DNA of 64,000 nt, taken from SHVZ01 sp041906305 (lineage in GTDB: Bacteria; Pseudomonadota; Alphaproteobacteria; SHVZ01). The notes beneath the pieces were generated by a model. The model saw only the letters and a list, made by a program, of their open reading frames with translations, did not search any database and was not told the DNA's origin. A program made the position numbers and the translations under genes. Shown one piece after another: positions 40,121-48,174 of the stretch. The stretch is from positions 186,001-250,000 of the forward strand of contig JAYRJL010000007.1 of the NCBI GenBank assembly GCA_041906305.1, in the 5' to 3' direction. Position 1 is the first letter of the stretch. The number at the start of each line of letters is the position of its first letter.

Positions 40121-41052
40121 CGCGCCACCCGGATGCGCGGGTTGAGGAGGCCATAGCCGATGTCGGCGAGCGTCTGGGTTCCGACCGCGATCAGCACCGA
40201 GATCGCGGTGCAGGCCTGCAGCAGGAACAGGTCGTGCGCCAGCGAGGCTTCGAGGATCAGCGAGCCGAATCCCTTGTAGGCGAAGAAGAACTCGACGACC
40301 ACGACGCCGCCGATCAGCCAGTTGATCTGCAGCATGATCACGGTGAAGGGTGGGATCAGCGCGTTGCGGAGCGCGTGGCGGAGGATGATCCACCAGTCGG
40401 GCAGACCCTTCAGCGTCGCGGTGCGGATATAGGCGGTCTGCATCACGTCGGCCATCGAGGCCCGGGTGATGCGCGTGAGGTAGCCGAAGTCGTAGAGCAG
40501 CAGCACCGCGACCGGCATCACCAGCTCCTTCCAGCGGAAGCCGTCGATCATGCTGCTGGTGCCGGGCAGGAGCCCGAGGGTGAACACGAAGATCGCCGCC
40601 AGCAGCACGGCGCTGGCGAAGGGCGGGATCGAGGTGGTGAGGATCGAGGCGAAGGAGATGGCGCGGTCGATCGGCGAACCCTCCTTCATGCCCGCGATCA
40701 CGCCGAGTCCGAGCGAGAGCGGGATCAGGATCGCGAAGAAGCAGGCGGCGAGGATCCCGGATGCCGCGAGCCGGGGCCCGAGCACGGTCGAGACCGGCGC
40801 GTTGTAGAGGCGCGAGTTGCCGAATTCGCCGGTGATGCACCGCCGCGCCCAATCGAGGAAGCGGACATGCATCGGCTCGAGATAGCCGTTGGCCAGGAGC
40901 CAGAGATCGCGCTGCTCGCGGGTGGAGTATTGGCCGAGCGCGTCGGCGGCGACCGTCTCCGGCGAGATCTCGAAGATCAGGAAAAGCACGATCGAGACCA
41001 GCGCGATCGAGACTGCCGAATTGAAAAGGCGTTGGACGATCAACCGCGCCAT
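40117..41052 (-). CDS. ABC transporter permease (DppB-type)
   Basis: A 311-residue permease starting MARLIVQRLFNSAVSIALVSIVLFLIFEI, with about six transmembrane helices and the coupling loop TAYIRTATLKGLPDWW (~205-220). It is the first gene of the - strand operon that continues dppC-type, fused ATPase, GGT B, GGT A and possibly the flavoprotein and MmgE/PrpD genes. It is divergent from the cognate binding protein at 41361. Confidence 0.92.
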   Translation of the reverse strand: MARLIVQRLFNSAVSIALVSIVLFLIFEISPETVAADALGQYSTREQRDLWLLANGYLEPMHVRFLDWARRCITGEFGNSRLYNAPVSTVLGPRLAASGILAACFFAILIPLSLGLGVIAGMKEGSPIDRAISFASILTTSIPPFASAVLLAAIFVFTLGLLPGTSSMIDGFRWKELVMPVAVLLLYDFGYLTRITRASMADVMQTAYIRTATLKGLPDWWIILRHALRNALIPPFTVIMLQINWLIGGVVVVEFFFAYKGFGSLILEASLAHDLFLLQACTAISVLIAVGTQTLADIGYGLLNPRIRVAR

Positions 41053-41360
41053 CGACTGCGTCGCGCCCCCTGAAGCATCGCGATCGGAAAAGCCGGCGCG
41101 ATGTTACCTAAGGAGGATGCCTCGAGGCAGCCAAATGCGACGAGCCGAGGTCGAAATCCACCTCATGATGCAATGCTTCCTCGAACGCACCGTGCGTGTT
41201 TCGTCAGGCGGGAACACGTTCGAGCGTGTGTCGCTTCCGGGATACGAACAGTCGCCTTTGGTCGACTTGCCGACCGGGCGCAAGGTGACGCTTTCGGATC
41301 AGAAAGGAGGGCGGCCGGAAGTCGGCCGCTCCCGGCTTCTGCGCCTTGGGGAGGTGCTGC
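41053..41360. promoter_or_regulatory. Divergent regulatory region between the importer operon and its binding-protein gene
   Basis: A 308-base stretch without a convincing gene. It contains the inverted repeat ACGCAC-C-GTGCGT (41185-41197), a candidate operator for the GlxA-type regulator encoded nearby, and a leader hairpin GCGGCCG/CGGCCGC (41311-41317 with 41323-41329) 31 bases before the binding-protein ATG. Open frames across it lack coding character and a start with a good ribosome-binding site. No clear -35/-10 pair is seen. Confidence 0.45.
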
Positions 41361-43046
41361 ATGTCCCGTGACGATCGCGAACATTCCTACGTTCCGAAGC
41401 TGAAGACGCTGTTTGCCGACGGCAAGTGCGACCGGCGCGAGTTCCTGCGCACCGCGACGCTGCTGGGTGTCAGCGCCTCGGCCGCCTATGCCTTCGCCGG
41501 CAAGATCGACAAGGGCGCCGTCGTGCCCGAGGCGCTGGCGCAAGGGGCGCCGCGCAAGGGCGGCTCGCTGCGTCTTTGCGCGCGGGTCCGCGAGATCCAG
41601 CATCTGCACCGGACCGGCAACGTGCCGGCGAGCAACCTCGCCCGCCAGGTGGTCGAGTACCTCGCCAACACCGGGCCGGACAACATCACCCGCCCGATGC
41701 TGCTGGAGAGCTGGCAGCCGAGCGAAGACCTCAAGACCTGGACGCTCAAGATCCGCAAGGACGTGAAGTGGCGGAAAGGCGGCACGCTCAATGCCGACCA
41801 GGTGATCTGGAACATCAAGAGCGTGCTCGATCCCAAGACCGGCTCATCGGTCCTGGGGCTGATGAAGGCCTATATGACGGTCGATGAGCCGACCGGCGAG
41901 ATGGACGCCAACGGCAAGCCGAAGACGACGACCAGGCTGTGGGACTCGAAGGCGATCGAGAAGGTCGACGACCTGACCGTCCGCCTCAACCTGCGCATGC
42001 CGCAGCTGGCGGTGCCGGAGCACTTCTTCCACTACCCGTTCTTCATCGCCCACCCGGACGAGGACGGGAAGTTCGGCGTCGGCATGAACGGCACCGGGCC
42101 GTTCGAGCTGGCCGAATACGACATCACCAAGCGCGCCGTGCTGAAGGCGCGGAGCGACTACTGGGGCAAGGGGCCGTATCTGAACGAGGTGATCTTCGTC
42201 GATCTCGGCGACGATCCGTCGGCCGAGGTCGCGGCGATGGCCTCCAAGCAGGTGCACTCGATCGTCGCCACCGGCCCGGCGCAGCTGCCGATCCTGAAGC
42301 GGCTGCCGGATCTCGACTTCTATTCGGTCGGCACCGGCGCCACCGTTCATGCGCGTGCGTATCCGGTGAAGCCGTTCGACGACAAGCGCGTGATGCAGGC
42401 GCTTCGCTACGCGACCGACAACGACAAGGTGGCGGAGGTCACCTTCGGCGAGATCGGCTCGCGCGCCGAGCACCACCACGTGGCTCCGGTGCATCCGGAA
42501 TACGCGCCGCTGCCGCCGTTCAAGAAGGACGTCGCCAAGGCGAAGAAGCTGCTCGCCGACGCAGGCTATCCGAACGGTCTGGAGATCCCGATCCCGCTCA
42601 CCGTGTCCAACAACTGGACCAAGGACGTGGCGACGGTGATGATCCAGCAGTGGGAGGAGATCGGGGTCAAGACCAAGCTCGAGGTCCTGCCCTCGCCGGA
42701 GTGGAACAAGGTCTGGAATACCGCGCCCTTCGCGTGCGGCGACTGGTCCCACCGCCCGCTCGGTGTCATGTGCCTGGCGCTCGCCTATCGAACCGGCGTT
42801 CCCTGGAACGAGTCGGGCTTCTCGAATGCCGAGTTCGACAAGATCCTCGACCTCGCCGAGGCGACCGCCGACGTCGAGAAGCGCCGCGAGCATGTGAAGA
42901 AGCTGGAAGAAATCCTCCAGAACGACGGTCCGCTGGTGCAGCCGCTGTTCCGCAAGGTCTTCACCTACTGCGACAAGAAGATGAAGGGCTTCAGGATGCA
43001 CCCGACCCAGTACATCGAGTGCAACGAGATCTGGCTCGACGCCTAG
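41361..43046 (+). CDS. ABC transporter substrate-binding protein, family 5, with Tat signal
   Basis: A 561-residue SBP_bac_5 protein. It has a classic twin-arginine signal, CDRREFLRTATLLGVSASAAY (Arg25-Arg26), but preceded by an unusually long 24-residue leader region. Binding features are KIRKDVKWRKGGTLNADQVIW, MNGTGPFELAEYDITKRAVLKAR and QALRYATDNDKVAEV. GGGGAGG lies 8 bases before ATG 41361. It is divergent from the permease operon at 41052 and most likely its receptor. Its relation to the GGTs suggests a peptide or gamma-glutamyl ligand, by context only. Confidence 0.9.
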   Translation: MSRDDREHSYVPKLKTLFADGKCDRREFLRTATLLGVSASAAYAFAGKIDKGAVVPEALAQGAPRKGGSLRLCARVREIQHLHRTGNVPASNLARQVVEYLANTGPDNITRPMLLESWQPSEDLKTWTLKIRKDVKWRKGGTLNADQVIWNIKSVLDPKTGSSVLGLMKAYMTVDEPTGEMDANGKPKTTTRLWDSKAIEKVDDLTVRLNLRMPQLAVPEHFFHYPFFIAHPDEDGKFGVGMNGTGPFELAEYDITKRAVLKARSDYWGKGPYLNEVIFVDLGDDPSAEVAAMASKQVHSIVATGPAQLPILKRLPDLDFYSVGTGATVHARAYPVKPFDDKRVMQALRYATDNDKVAEVTFGEIGSRAEHHHVAPVHPEYAPLPPFKKDVAKAKKLLADAGYPNGLEIPIPLTVSNNWTKDVATVMIQQWEEIGVKTKLEVLPSPEWNKVWNTAPFACGDWSHRPLGVMCLALAYRTGVPWNESGFSNAEFDKILDLAEATADVEKRREHVKKLEEILQNDGPLVQPLFRKVFTYCDKKMKGFRMHPTQYIECNEIWLDA

Positions 43047-43177
43047 GCGCTCAGTCGTGGTCGACGCGGCGTGGAGGTCCCGGATCTCCGCGCCGTTCCT
43101 TTTCCGACATAGAAGTCGGTTTTCAAACTCTTCGCCGCGTGCTCTCCTGTGTCGCATTCTGGCGGCTGGGAGGGGTC

Positions 43178-44158
43178 TTGAGCGCGGGCCGAAGCGAAGC
43201 CGACGTCTACACGGTCGGTTTCTTCCTCATCCCCGACTTCTCGATGATGGCTTTCGCCGCGGCGCTCGAGCCACTGCGATCGGCAAATCGGGTCAAGCAA
43301 TCCACGCTTTACAGCTGGAAGCTGTTCTCGCGCGACGGCGAACGGGTGACGGCCAGCAACGGCATCGGCTTCGACGTGCAGGGCGGCCTCGACGAGCAGC
43401 CCGGCGTCGACATCATGCTGGTCTGCGCCGGCTACAGTCCTGAAGGCTACGACGACAAGAAGGTGTTCGCGTGGCTCCGCCGGATCTCGCGGTCGGGGGC
43501 CAAGATCGGCGCGCTCTCGACCGGCGCCTATATCCTCGGCAAGGCGGGCCTCCTCGACGGCAAGCACTGCACCGTCCACTGGGAGCACGTGGCGTCGCTG
43601 TCGGAGAAGTTTCCGGAGGCGATCACCACCTCCGGCATCTATGTGATCGACGGCAATGTGCTGACCTGCTCGGGCGGCATCGCGGCACTCGACATGATGC
43701 TGAGCGTGATCGCGAGCCAGCACGGCCGTGCCGTCGCCAACGCGGTCGCCGAGAACTTCATCCACCCGCGCATCCGCGAGCATGACGACCGCCAGCGGAT
43801 GGAACTGCAGACGCGCCTCGGCATCTCGCATCCGAGGCTTCTTACCACGATCATCCGGATGGAGAACGCGATCGAGGAGCCGCTCGACATGAACGAGCTG
43901 GCGGAGTCGGTCGATCTCAGCCCACGCCAGCTGGAACGCCTGTTCAGGCGATACCTCAAGACCACACCGCACGGCTACTACGTGAAGCTCAGGCTCGAGC
44001 GGGGCAGGCGGTTGCTCACCCAGACCAGCGCTTCCATCCTCGATGTGGCGATGTCCTGCGGCTTCGTCTCGGCCTCGCATTTCACCAAGTGCTACCGTCG
44101 CATCTTCGGTCGCACCCCGACGGACGAGAGACGCTCGGTGCTGGCAGGCGCCGCCTAG
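43178..44158 (+). CDS. GlxA family transcriptional regulator (DJ-1/PfpI domain plus AraC-type helix-turn-helix)
   Basis: A 326-residue regulator. The N-terminal class-I glutamine-amidotransferase-like domain (~10-190; VGFFLIPDFSMMAFAAALEPLRSANR, GALSTGAYILGKAGLLDG) lacks enzymatic function in this family and binds ligands. The C-terminal AraC DNA-binding domain (~225-320; MNELAESVDLSPRQLERLFRR and SHFTKCYRRIFGRTP) is complete. Relatives (GbdR, CdhR, ArgR-type) control catabolism of glycine betaine, dimethylglycine, carnitine or arginine, which fits the nearby DAO-type flavoprotein. The start is TTG 43178, with GGGAGGGG just upstream. Its TAG shares CTAG with the convergent pimD stop. Confidence 0.87.
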   Translation: MSAGRSEADVYTVGFFLIPDFSMMAFAAALEPLRSANRVKQSTLYSWKLFSRDGERVTASNGIGFDVQGGLDEQPGVDIMLVCAGYSPEGYDDKKVFAWLRRISRSGAKIGALSTGAYILGKAGLLDGKHCTVHWEHVASLSEKFPEAITTSGIYVIDGNVLTCSGGIAALDMMLSVIASQHGRAVANAVAENFIHPRIREHDDRQRMELQTRLGISHPRLLTTIIRMENAIEEPLDMNELAESVDLSPRQLERLFRRYLKTTPHGYYVKLRLERGRRLLTQTSASILDVAMSCGFVSASHFTKCYRRIFGRTPTDERRSVLAGAA

Positions 44159-45303
44159 GCCTCGATCAGACCGTCGGTCGCGGCCAGCGCCTTCAGGTGG
44201 TGGTCGGCAGGGCCGAACAGGGTGTCGATCATCGTCATGCGCTTGAAGTAATGACCGACCTTGTACTCGTCGGTCATGCCGATGCCGCCGTGGAGCTGGA
44301 TCGCCTGCTGGCCGACGAACTTGCCGGAGCGGCCGATCTGCACCTTGGTCGCGGCCATCGCCTTCCGGCGCTCCGCGGCGTCGGGCTCGGCCGCCATCAT
44401 CGTCGCGTAATAGGCCATGCTCCGCGCCTGCTCGAGCGCGATCAGCATGTCGACCGAGCGATGCTGGAGTACCTGGAAGGCGCCGATGGTGATGCCGAAC
44501 TGCTTTCGGGTCTTGAGATACTCGACCGTCGCCTCGTGCATCACCGACATGACGCCGATGGACTCGGCGGCGAGTGCCGCGATCGCTTCGTCGACCACCC
44601 GCTCGATCGCGGCGTAGGCCTTGCCGGGTGTGCCTAGCACGGCATCGGCATCGACGCGAACGCCGGTGAAGGCGATCTCGGCGGCGCGCAGCCCATCGAC
44701 CGTCGGATAGCCGCGCCGCACGACGCCCGAGGCGTTCGCGTCGACCAGGAGCAGGACGATCCCGTCGCGGTCGCGGCGCTGGCCCGAGATGCGCGCGCTG
44801 ACGATCAGCTTGTCGGCGGAGTCGCCATGCAGGACGACGCCTTTCTCGCCGTCCAGCGCCCAACCGTCGCCGGTCTTCTTCGCCGTCGTCGCCACGTCGG
44901 CAAGCTCGTAGCGCGCCTGGCGTTCGCCATGGGCGAAGGCGAAGGTGAGGCTGCCGTCGGCGATCCTCGGCACGAGATCGGACTTCTGCGCGTCGCTGCC
45001 GGCATGGCGGATGAGGCCGCCGGCGAGCACGACGGTCGCGAGATAGGGCTCCAGCGCCAGCGCGCGGCCGAGCGCCTCCATGACCACCATGGTCTCGACC
45101 GGCCCGGCGCCGAGGCCGCCATGCCTCTCGTCGAAGGAAAGGCCGAGGATTCCGAGCTCGGCATACTTGCCCCAGAGCGCGCGGCTCCAGCCGTCGGCCT
45201 CCTTGCGGTTGGCCTTTCGCTGCTCGAACGAGGAATGGTCGGCGAGCAGTCGCTCGACGCTGTCCTTGAGGAGCTGCTGCTCCTCCGAAAGATCGAAGTC
45301 CAC
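44155..45303 (-). CDS. pimD: Acyl-CoA dehydrogenase, pimeloyl-CoA dehydrogenase small-subunit type
   Basis: A 382-residue acyl-CoA dehydrogenase flavoprotein resembling PimD of Rhodopseudomonas. It starts MDFDLSEEQQLLKDSVERLLAD and includes FAHGERQARYELADV, QVLQHRSVDMLIALEQARSM and IQLHGGIGMTDEYKVGHYFKR. PimC and PimD are thought to work together on pimeloyl-CoA and other dicarboxylyl-CoAs. It is the last gene of the - strand cluster, 6 bases after pimC. The stop codon shares CTAG with the GlxA-type gene. Confidence 0.85.
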   Translation of the reverse strand: MDFDLSEEQQLLKDSVERLLADHSSFEQRKANRKEADGWSRALWGKYAELGILGLSFDERHGGLGAGPVETMVVMEALGRALALEPYLATVVLAGGLIRHAGSDAQKSDLVPRIADGSLTFAFAHGERQARYELADVATTAKKTGDGWALDGEKGVVLHGDSADKLIVSARISGQRRDRDGIVLLLVDANASGVVRRGYPTVDGLRAAEIAFTGVRVDADAVLGTPGKAYAAIERVVDEAIAALAAESIGVMSVMHEATVEYLKTRKQFGITIGAFQVLQHRSVDMLIALEQARSMAYYATMMAAEPDAAERRKAMAATKVQIGRSGKFVGQQAIQLHGGIGMTDEYKVGHYFKRMTMIDTLFGPADHHLKALAATDGLIEA

Positions 45304-45309
45304 GTTACC

Positions 45310-46509
45310 TCAAAGTCCCAGGATGGCCTTGGCGATGATGTTCTTCTGGATCTCGTTGGAGCCGCCGTAGATCGAGATCTTGCGCCAGTTGAAGTAGGCC
45401 GGCGCCACGGTCTCGGCCCAGTCTGGCCCGACCGGCGGCTCGTTCGAGCCTTCGTCCAGATCGTCGGGGGCGGGCATCGCGTAGGGGCCCACCAGCTCCA
45501 TCGCGAGCTCGGTCACCGCCTGCTGAAGCTCCGAGCCCTTGATCTTGAGGATCGAGGAGGCGGGATCGGGCTTCTTGTCCTTGCGGTTCTTCTCGGCCGC
45601 GACGACGCGGAGCTGCGTCATCTCCAGCGCCTTGAGCTCGATCTCGACCGCCGCGAGGCGCTCGCGGAAGCCCTGGTCCTCGATCATCGGCCGGTCGCCG
45701 TCGCGTTCGCCGCGGGCGAGGCGCTTCAGCCGACGGATGCGCTCCTTGGTGACGCCGACGCGGGCGATGCCGACGCGCTCGTTGCCGAGCAGGAACTTGG
45801 CGTAGTCCCAGCCCTTGTTCTCCTGGCCCACCAGGTTCTCGACCGGCACGCGGACTTCGTCGAAGAAGACCTCGTTGACCTCGTGGCCGCCGTCGATGGT
45901 GATGATCGGCCGTACGGTGACGCCTTTCGACTTCATGTCGATCAGCAGGAAGGAGATGCCTTCCTGCTTCTTCGCCGCCGGGTCGGTGCGGACCAGGCAG
46001 AAGATCCAGTCGGCGTGCTGGGCGAGCGTGGTCCAGGTCTTCTGGCCGTTGACGACGTAGTGGTCGCCGTCGCGCTTGGCGGAGGTGCGGAGCGAGGCCA
46101 GGTCCGAGCCGGCGCCGGGCTCGGAGAAGCCCTGGCACCACCAGTCGTCGAGGTTGGCGATGCGCGGCAGGAAGTGCTTCTTCTGCTTCTCGTTGCCGAA
46201 GGCGATCAGCACCGGGCCGAGCATGCTGACGCCGAACTGCAGCGGGGGCGGGGCTGCCGCCTGCTGCAGCTCGTCCAAGAAGAAGTACTGCTGGACCGGC
46301 GACCAGCCGGTGCCGCCCCATTCGACCGGCCAGTGCGGCGTCGCCCAGCCGCGCTTGTTGAGGATGCGCTGCCACGCGACGAACTCTTCCTTCGTCAGGT
46401 GATGGCCTTCCGCGGTCTTGCGGCGAACGGCCTCCGGAACCGATGCTTTGAAGAAGGCGCGGACCTCGTCGCGGAACGCGATTTCGTCGGGGGTGAAGCG
46501 CAGATCCAT
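45310..46509 (-). CDS. pimC: Acyl-CoA dehydrogenase, pimeloyl-CoA dehydrogenase large-subunit type
   Basis: A 399-residue acyl-CoA dehydrogenase closely resembling PimC. Recognisable stretches are ILNKRGWATPHWPVEWGGTG, WWCQGFSEPGAGSDLASL (FAD-binding), QKTWTTLAQHADWIFCLVRT, DGGHEVNEVFFDEVRVPVEN and the C-terminal IYGGSNEIQKNIIAKAILGL. It introduces the alpha,beta double bond in CoA thioesters with FAD. It lies 3 bases after the ligase gene and 6 before pimD. Confidence 0.9.
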   Translation of the reverse strand: MDLRFTPDEIAFRDEVRAFFKASVPEAVRRKTAEGHHLTKEEFVAWQRILNKRGWATPHWPVEWGGTGWSPVQQYFFLDELQQAAAPPPLQFGVSMLGPVLIAFGNEKQKKHFLPRIANLDDWWCQGFSEPGAGSDLASLRTSAKRDGDHYVVNGQKTWTTLAQHADWIFCLVRTDPAAKKQEGISFLLIDMKSKGVTVRPIITIDGGHEVNEVFFDEVRVPVENLVGQENKGWDYAKFLLGNERVGIARVGVTKERIRRLKRLARGERDGDRPMIEDQGFRERLAAVEIELKALEMTQLRVVAAEKNRKDKKPDPASSILKIKGSELQQAVTELAMELVGPYAMPAPDDLDEGSNEPPVGPDWAETVAPAYFNWRKISIYGGSNEIQKNIIAKAILGL

Positions 46510-46512
46510 GGA

Positions 46513-48174
46513 TCAGTCTCCCGCGCCCGCCTTGCGGGCTTCTTCGTCGACCAGGGTCTTCTTCGACAGCTTGCCGACCGCGGTCCGCGGCAGCGCGTCC
46601 CGGATCTCGATCATGGCCGGCATCTCGTGCTTGCCGATCTTGTCGCCGAGGAAAGCTCGAAGCTCGTCGAGCGTGAACGGCGCGGCGCCGGCCTTCAGCT
46701 TGACGAAGGCCTTGGCCGACTGGCCGCGATAGCTGTCGGGGACGCCGATCACCACCACCTCCTCGACCGAGGGGTGCTCATAGATCGCTTCCTCGATGAT
46801 GCGCGGATAGACGTTGAATCCGCCGGAAAGGATCATGTCCTTCTTGCGGTCGACCAGGAAGAAGTAGCCGCGCTCGTCCATGTAGCCGATGTCGCCGGTC
46901 AGGAAGCAGCCGTCGCAGAAGGCCTCTTCGGTTTCCTTCGGCCTCTTCCAGTAGCCCTTCATCACGTTCGGGCCCTTGATGCGGAACTCGCCCTTCTCGT
47001 TGGGGCCGAGCACGCGGCGCGGATCGTCGAGCGCCACCACCTCCATGACGATGCCGGGCAGCGGTATGCCGATCGAGCCGGCCTTCCAGTCGCCCTGGAG
47101 CGGCAGGTTGGTGCCGGCCGGCGAGGTCTCGGTCATGCCCCAGCCGCCGCCGACGCGGAAGCCGGTGATCTTCTGGAAGCTCTGCTCGACCTCGACCGGG
47201 AGCGAGGCGCCGCCGCAGGTGATCAGCCGGAGCGAAGAGAGGTCCCGCCTACCGATCTCCGGATGCTGGAGGAGGGCGATGTACATCGTCGGCACGCCCA
47301 GCATCAGGGTCGCCTTCTTCTCGGCGATGTCGCGGATCGTCGTCTCGGCATCGAAGCGGATGCGGAGCAGGATCTCGCTGCCGAGGGAAAGGTGGCGGAT
47401 CAGGATCGTGGTCAGCGCATAGATATGGAACAGCGGCAATACGCAGACGACTTTGTCGTCGCCGCGGCGAAGCGAATTCTGGCCCTCGGCCCAGGTGTCG
47501 TAGATCGCGACCGCCGAGGTCAGGTTGGCGTGGGTCAGCATCGCGCCCTTCGGCGCACCGGTGGTGCCGCCGGTGTATTGCAGGACGGCGAGATCGTCGG
47601 GCGTCACCTTGGGCCACGACGCGGGCAGGTCGTCGCTCGCCAGCAGGCTCTGGAGCGCAACCGCCCCCGCCGGCGCCGACGGGAGCGGTGCCGGCGTTGG
47701 TCCCCAATGCGCCTGCTCCGAGACGATCAGCGTGTCGAGATGGCCCGCGGCGACCAGCTTCTGCGCGTTGCCGAGCAGCGAAGGGTGATTGGTCGTCACC
47801 AGGATCCGCGCGCCGCTGTCGTGGAGCTTGTGCGCGAGCTCGCGCTCGGCATCGAGGGGGCTCAGATGAACCACGTGCCCGCCGGCCTTCAGCGTGCCGA
47901 GGAAGGCGATCGGATGGTCGGGCGTGTTCGGCAGGTAGAGCGCGACGCTCTTTTCCTTGCCCACGCCGAGCGCCATCAGCCCGGCGGCGACCTTGGAGAC
48001 CGCGGCATCGAGCTCGGCATAGGAGATCGGCCGGTCGAGGTATTCGATCGCGTTCCGGTTGCCGTGCCGCTCGACGCTGGCGGCGAAGAGGGCAGGGACG
48101 GTCGATGCCTGGATCGGCGCGTCCCAGCGGACGCCCGGCGGATACGACTTCTCCCAGAGATACGGCCGCGTCAT
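46513..48174 (-). CDS. pimA: AMP-forming acyl-CoA ligase (dicarboxylate/long-chain, PimA-like)
   Basis: A 553-residue ANL-superfamily ligase that activates a carboxylic acid with ATP and CoA. Motifs are LQYTGGTTGAPKGAMLTH (P-loop, ~195-212), GWGMTETSPAGTN (~345), TGDIGYMDERGYFFLVDRKKDMI (~430-452) and the catalytic Lys region PRTAVGKLSKKTL near the end. The position between pimF and pimC is as in the pimFABCDE operon of Rhodopseudomonas palustris, where PimA prefers C7-C14 dicarboxylic and fatty acids. ATG 48174 lies in the pimF stop (ATGA). By sequence alone, long-chain fatty acids remain possible. Confidence 0.87.
   Translation of the reverse strand: MTRPYLWEKSYPPGVRWDAPIQASTVPALFAASVERHGNRNAIEYLDRPISYAELDAAVSKVAAGLMALGVGKEKSVALYLPNTPDHPIAFLGTLKAGGHVVHLSPLDAERELAHKLHDSGARILVTTNHPSLLGNAQKLVAAGHLDTLIVSEQAHWGPTPAPLPSAPAGAVALQSLLASDDLPASWPKVTPDDLAVLQYTGGTTGAPKGAMLTHANLTSAVAIYDTWAEGQNSLRRGDDKVVCVLPLFHIYALTTILIRHLSLGSEILLRIRFDAETTIRDIAEKKATLMLGVPTMYIALLQHPEIGRRDLSSLRLITCGGASLPVEVEQSFQKITGFRVGGGWGMTETSPAGTNLPLQGDWKAGSIGIPLPGIVMEVVALDDPRRVLGPNEKGEFRIKGPNVMKGYWKRPKETEEAFCDGCFLTGDIGYMDERGYFFLVDRKKDMILSGGFNVYPRIIEEAIYEHPSVEEVVVIGVPDSYRGQSAKAFVKLKAGAAPFTLDELRAFLGDKIGKHEMPAMIEIRDALPRTAVGKLSKKTLVDEEARKAGAGD

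Noticed and set aside
37213..41052. Possibility that the fused ATPases are frameshift or assembly artefacts
   Set aside because: Both fused ATPases in the window (28648-30360 and 37213-39258) have two complete nucleotide-binding domains with intact linkers in one frame, as in many known peptide importers.
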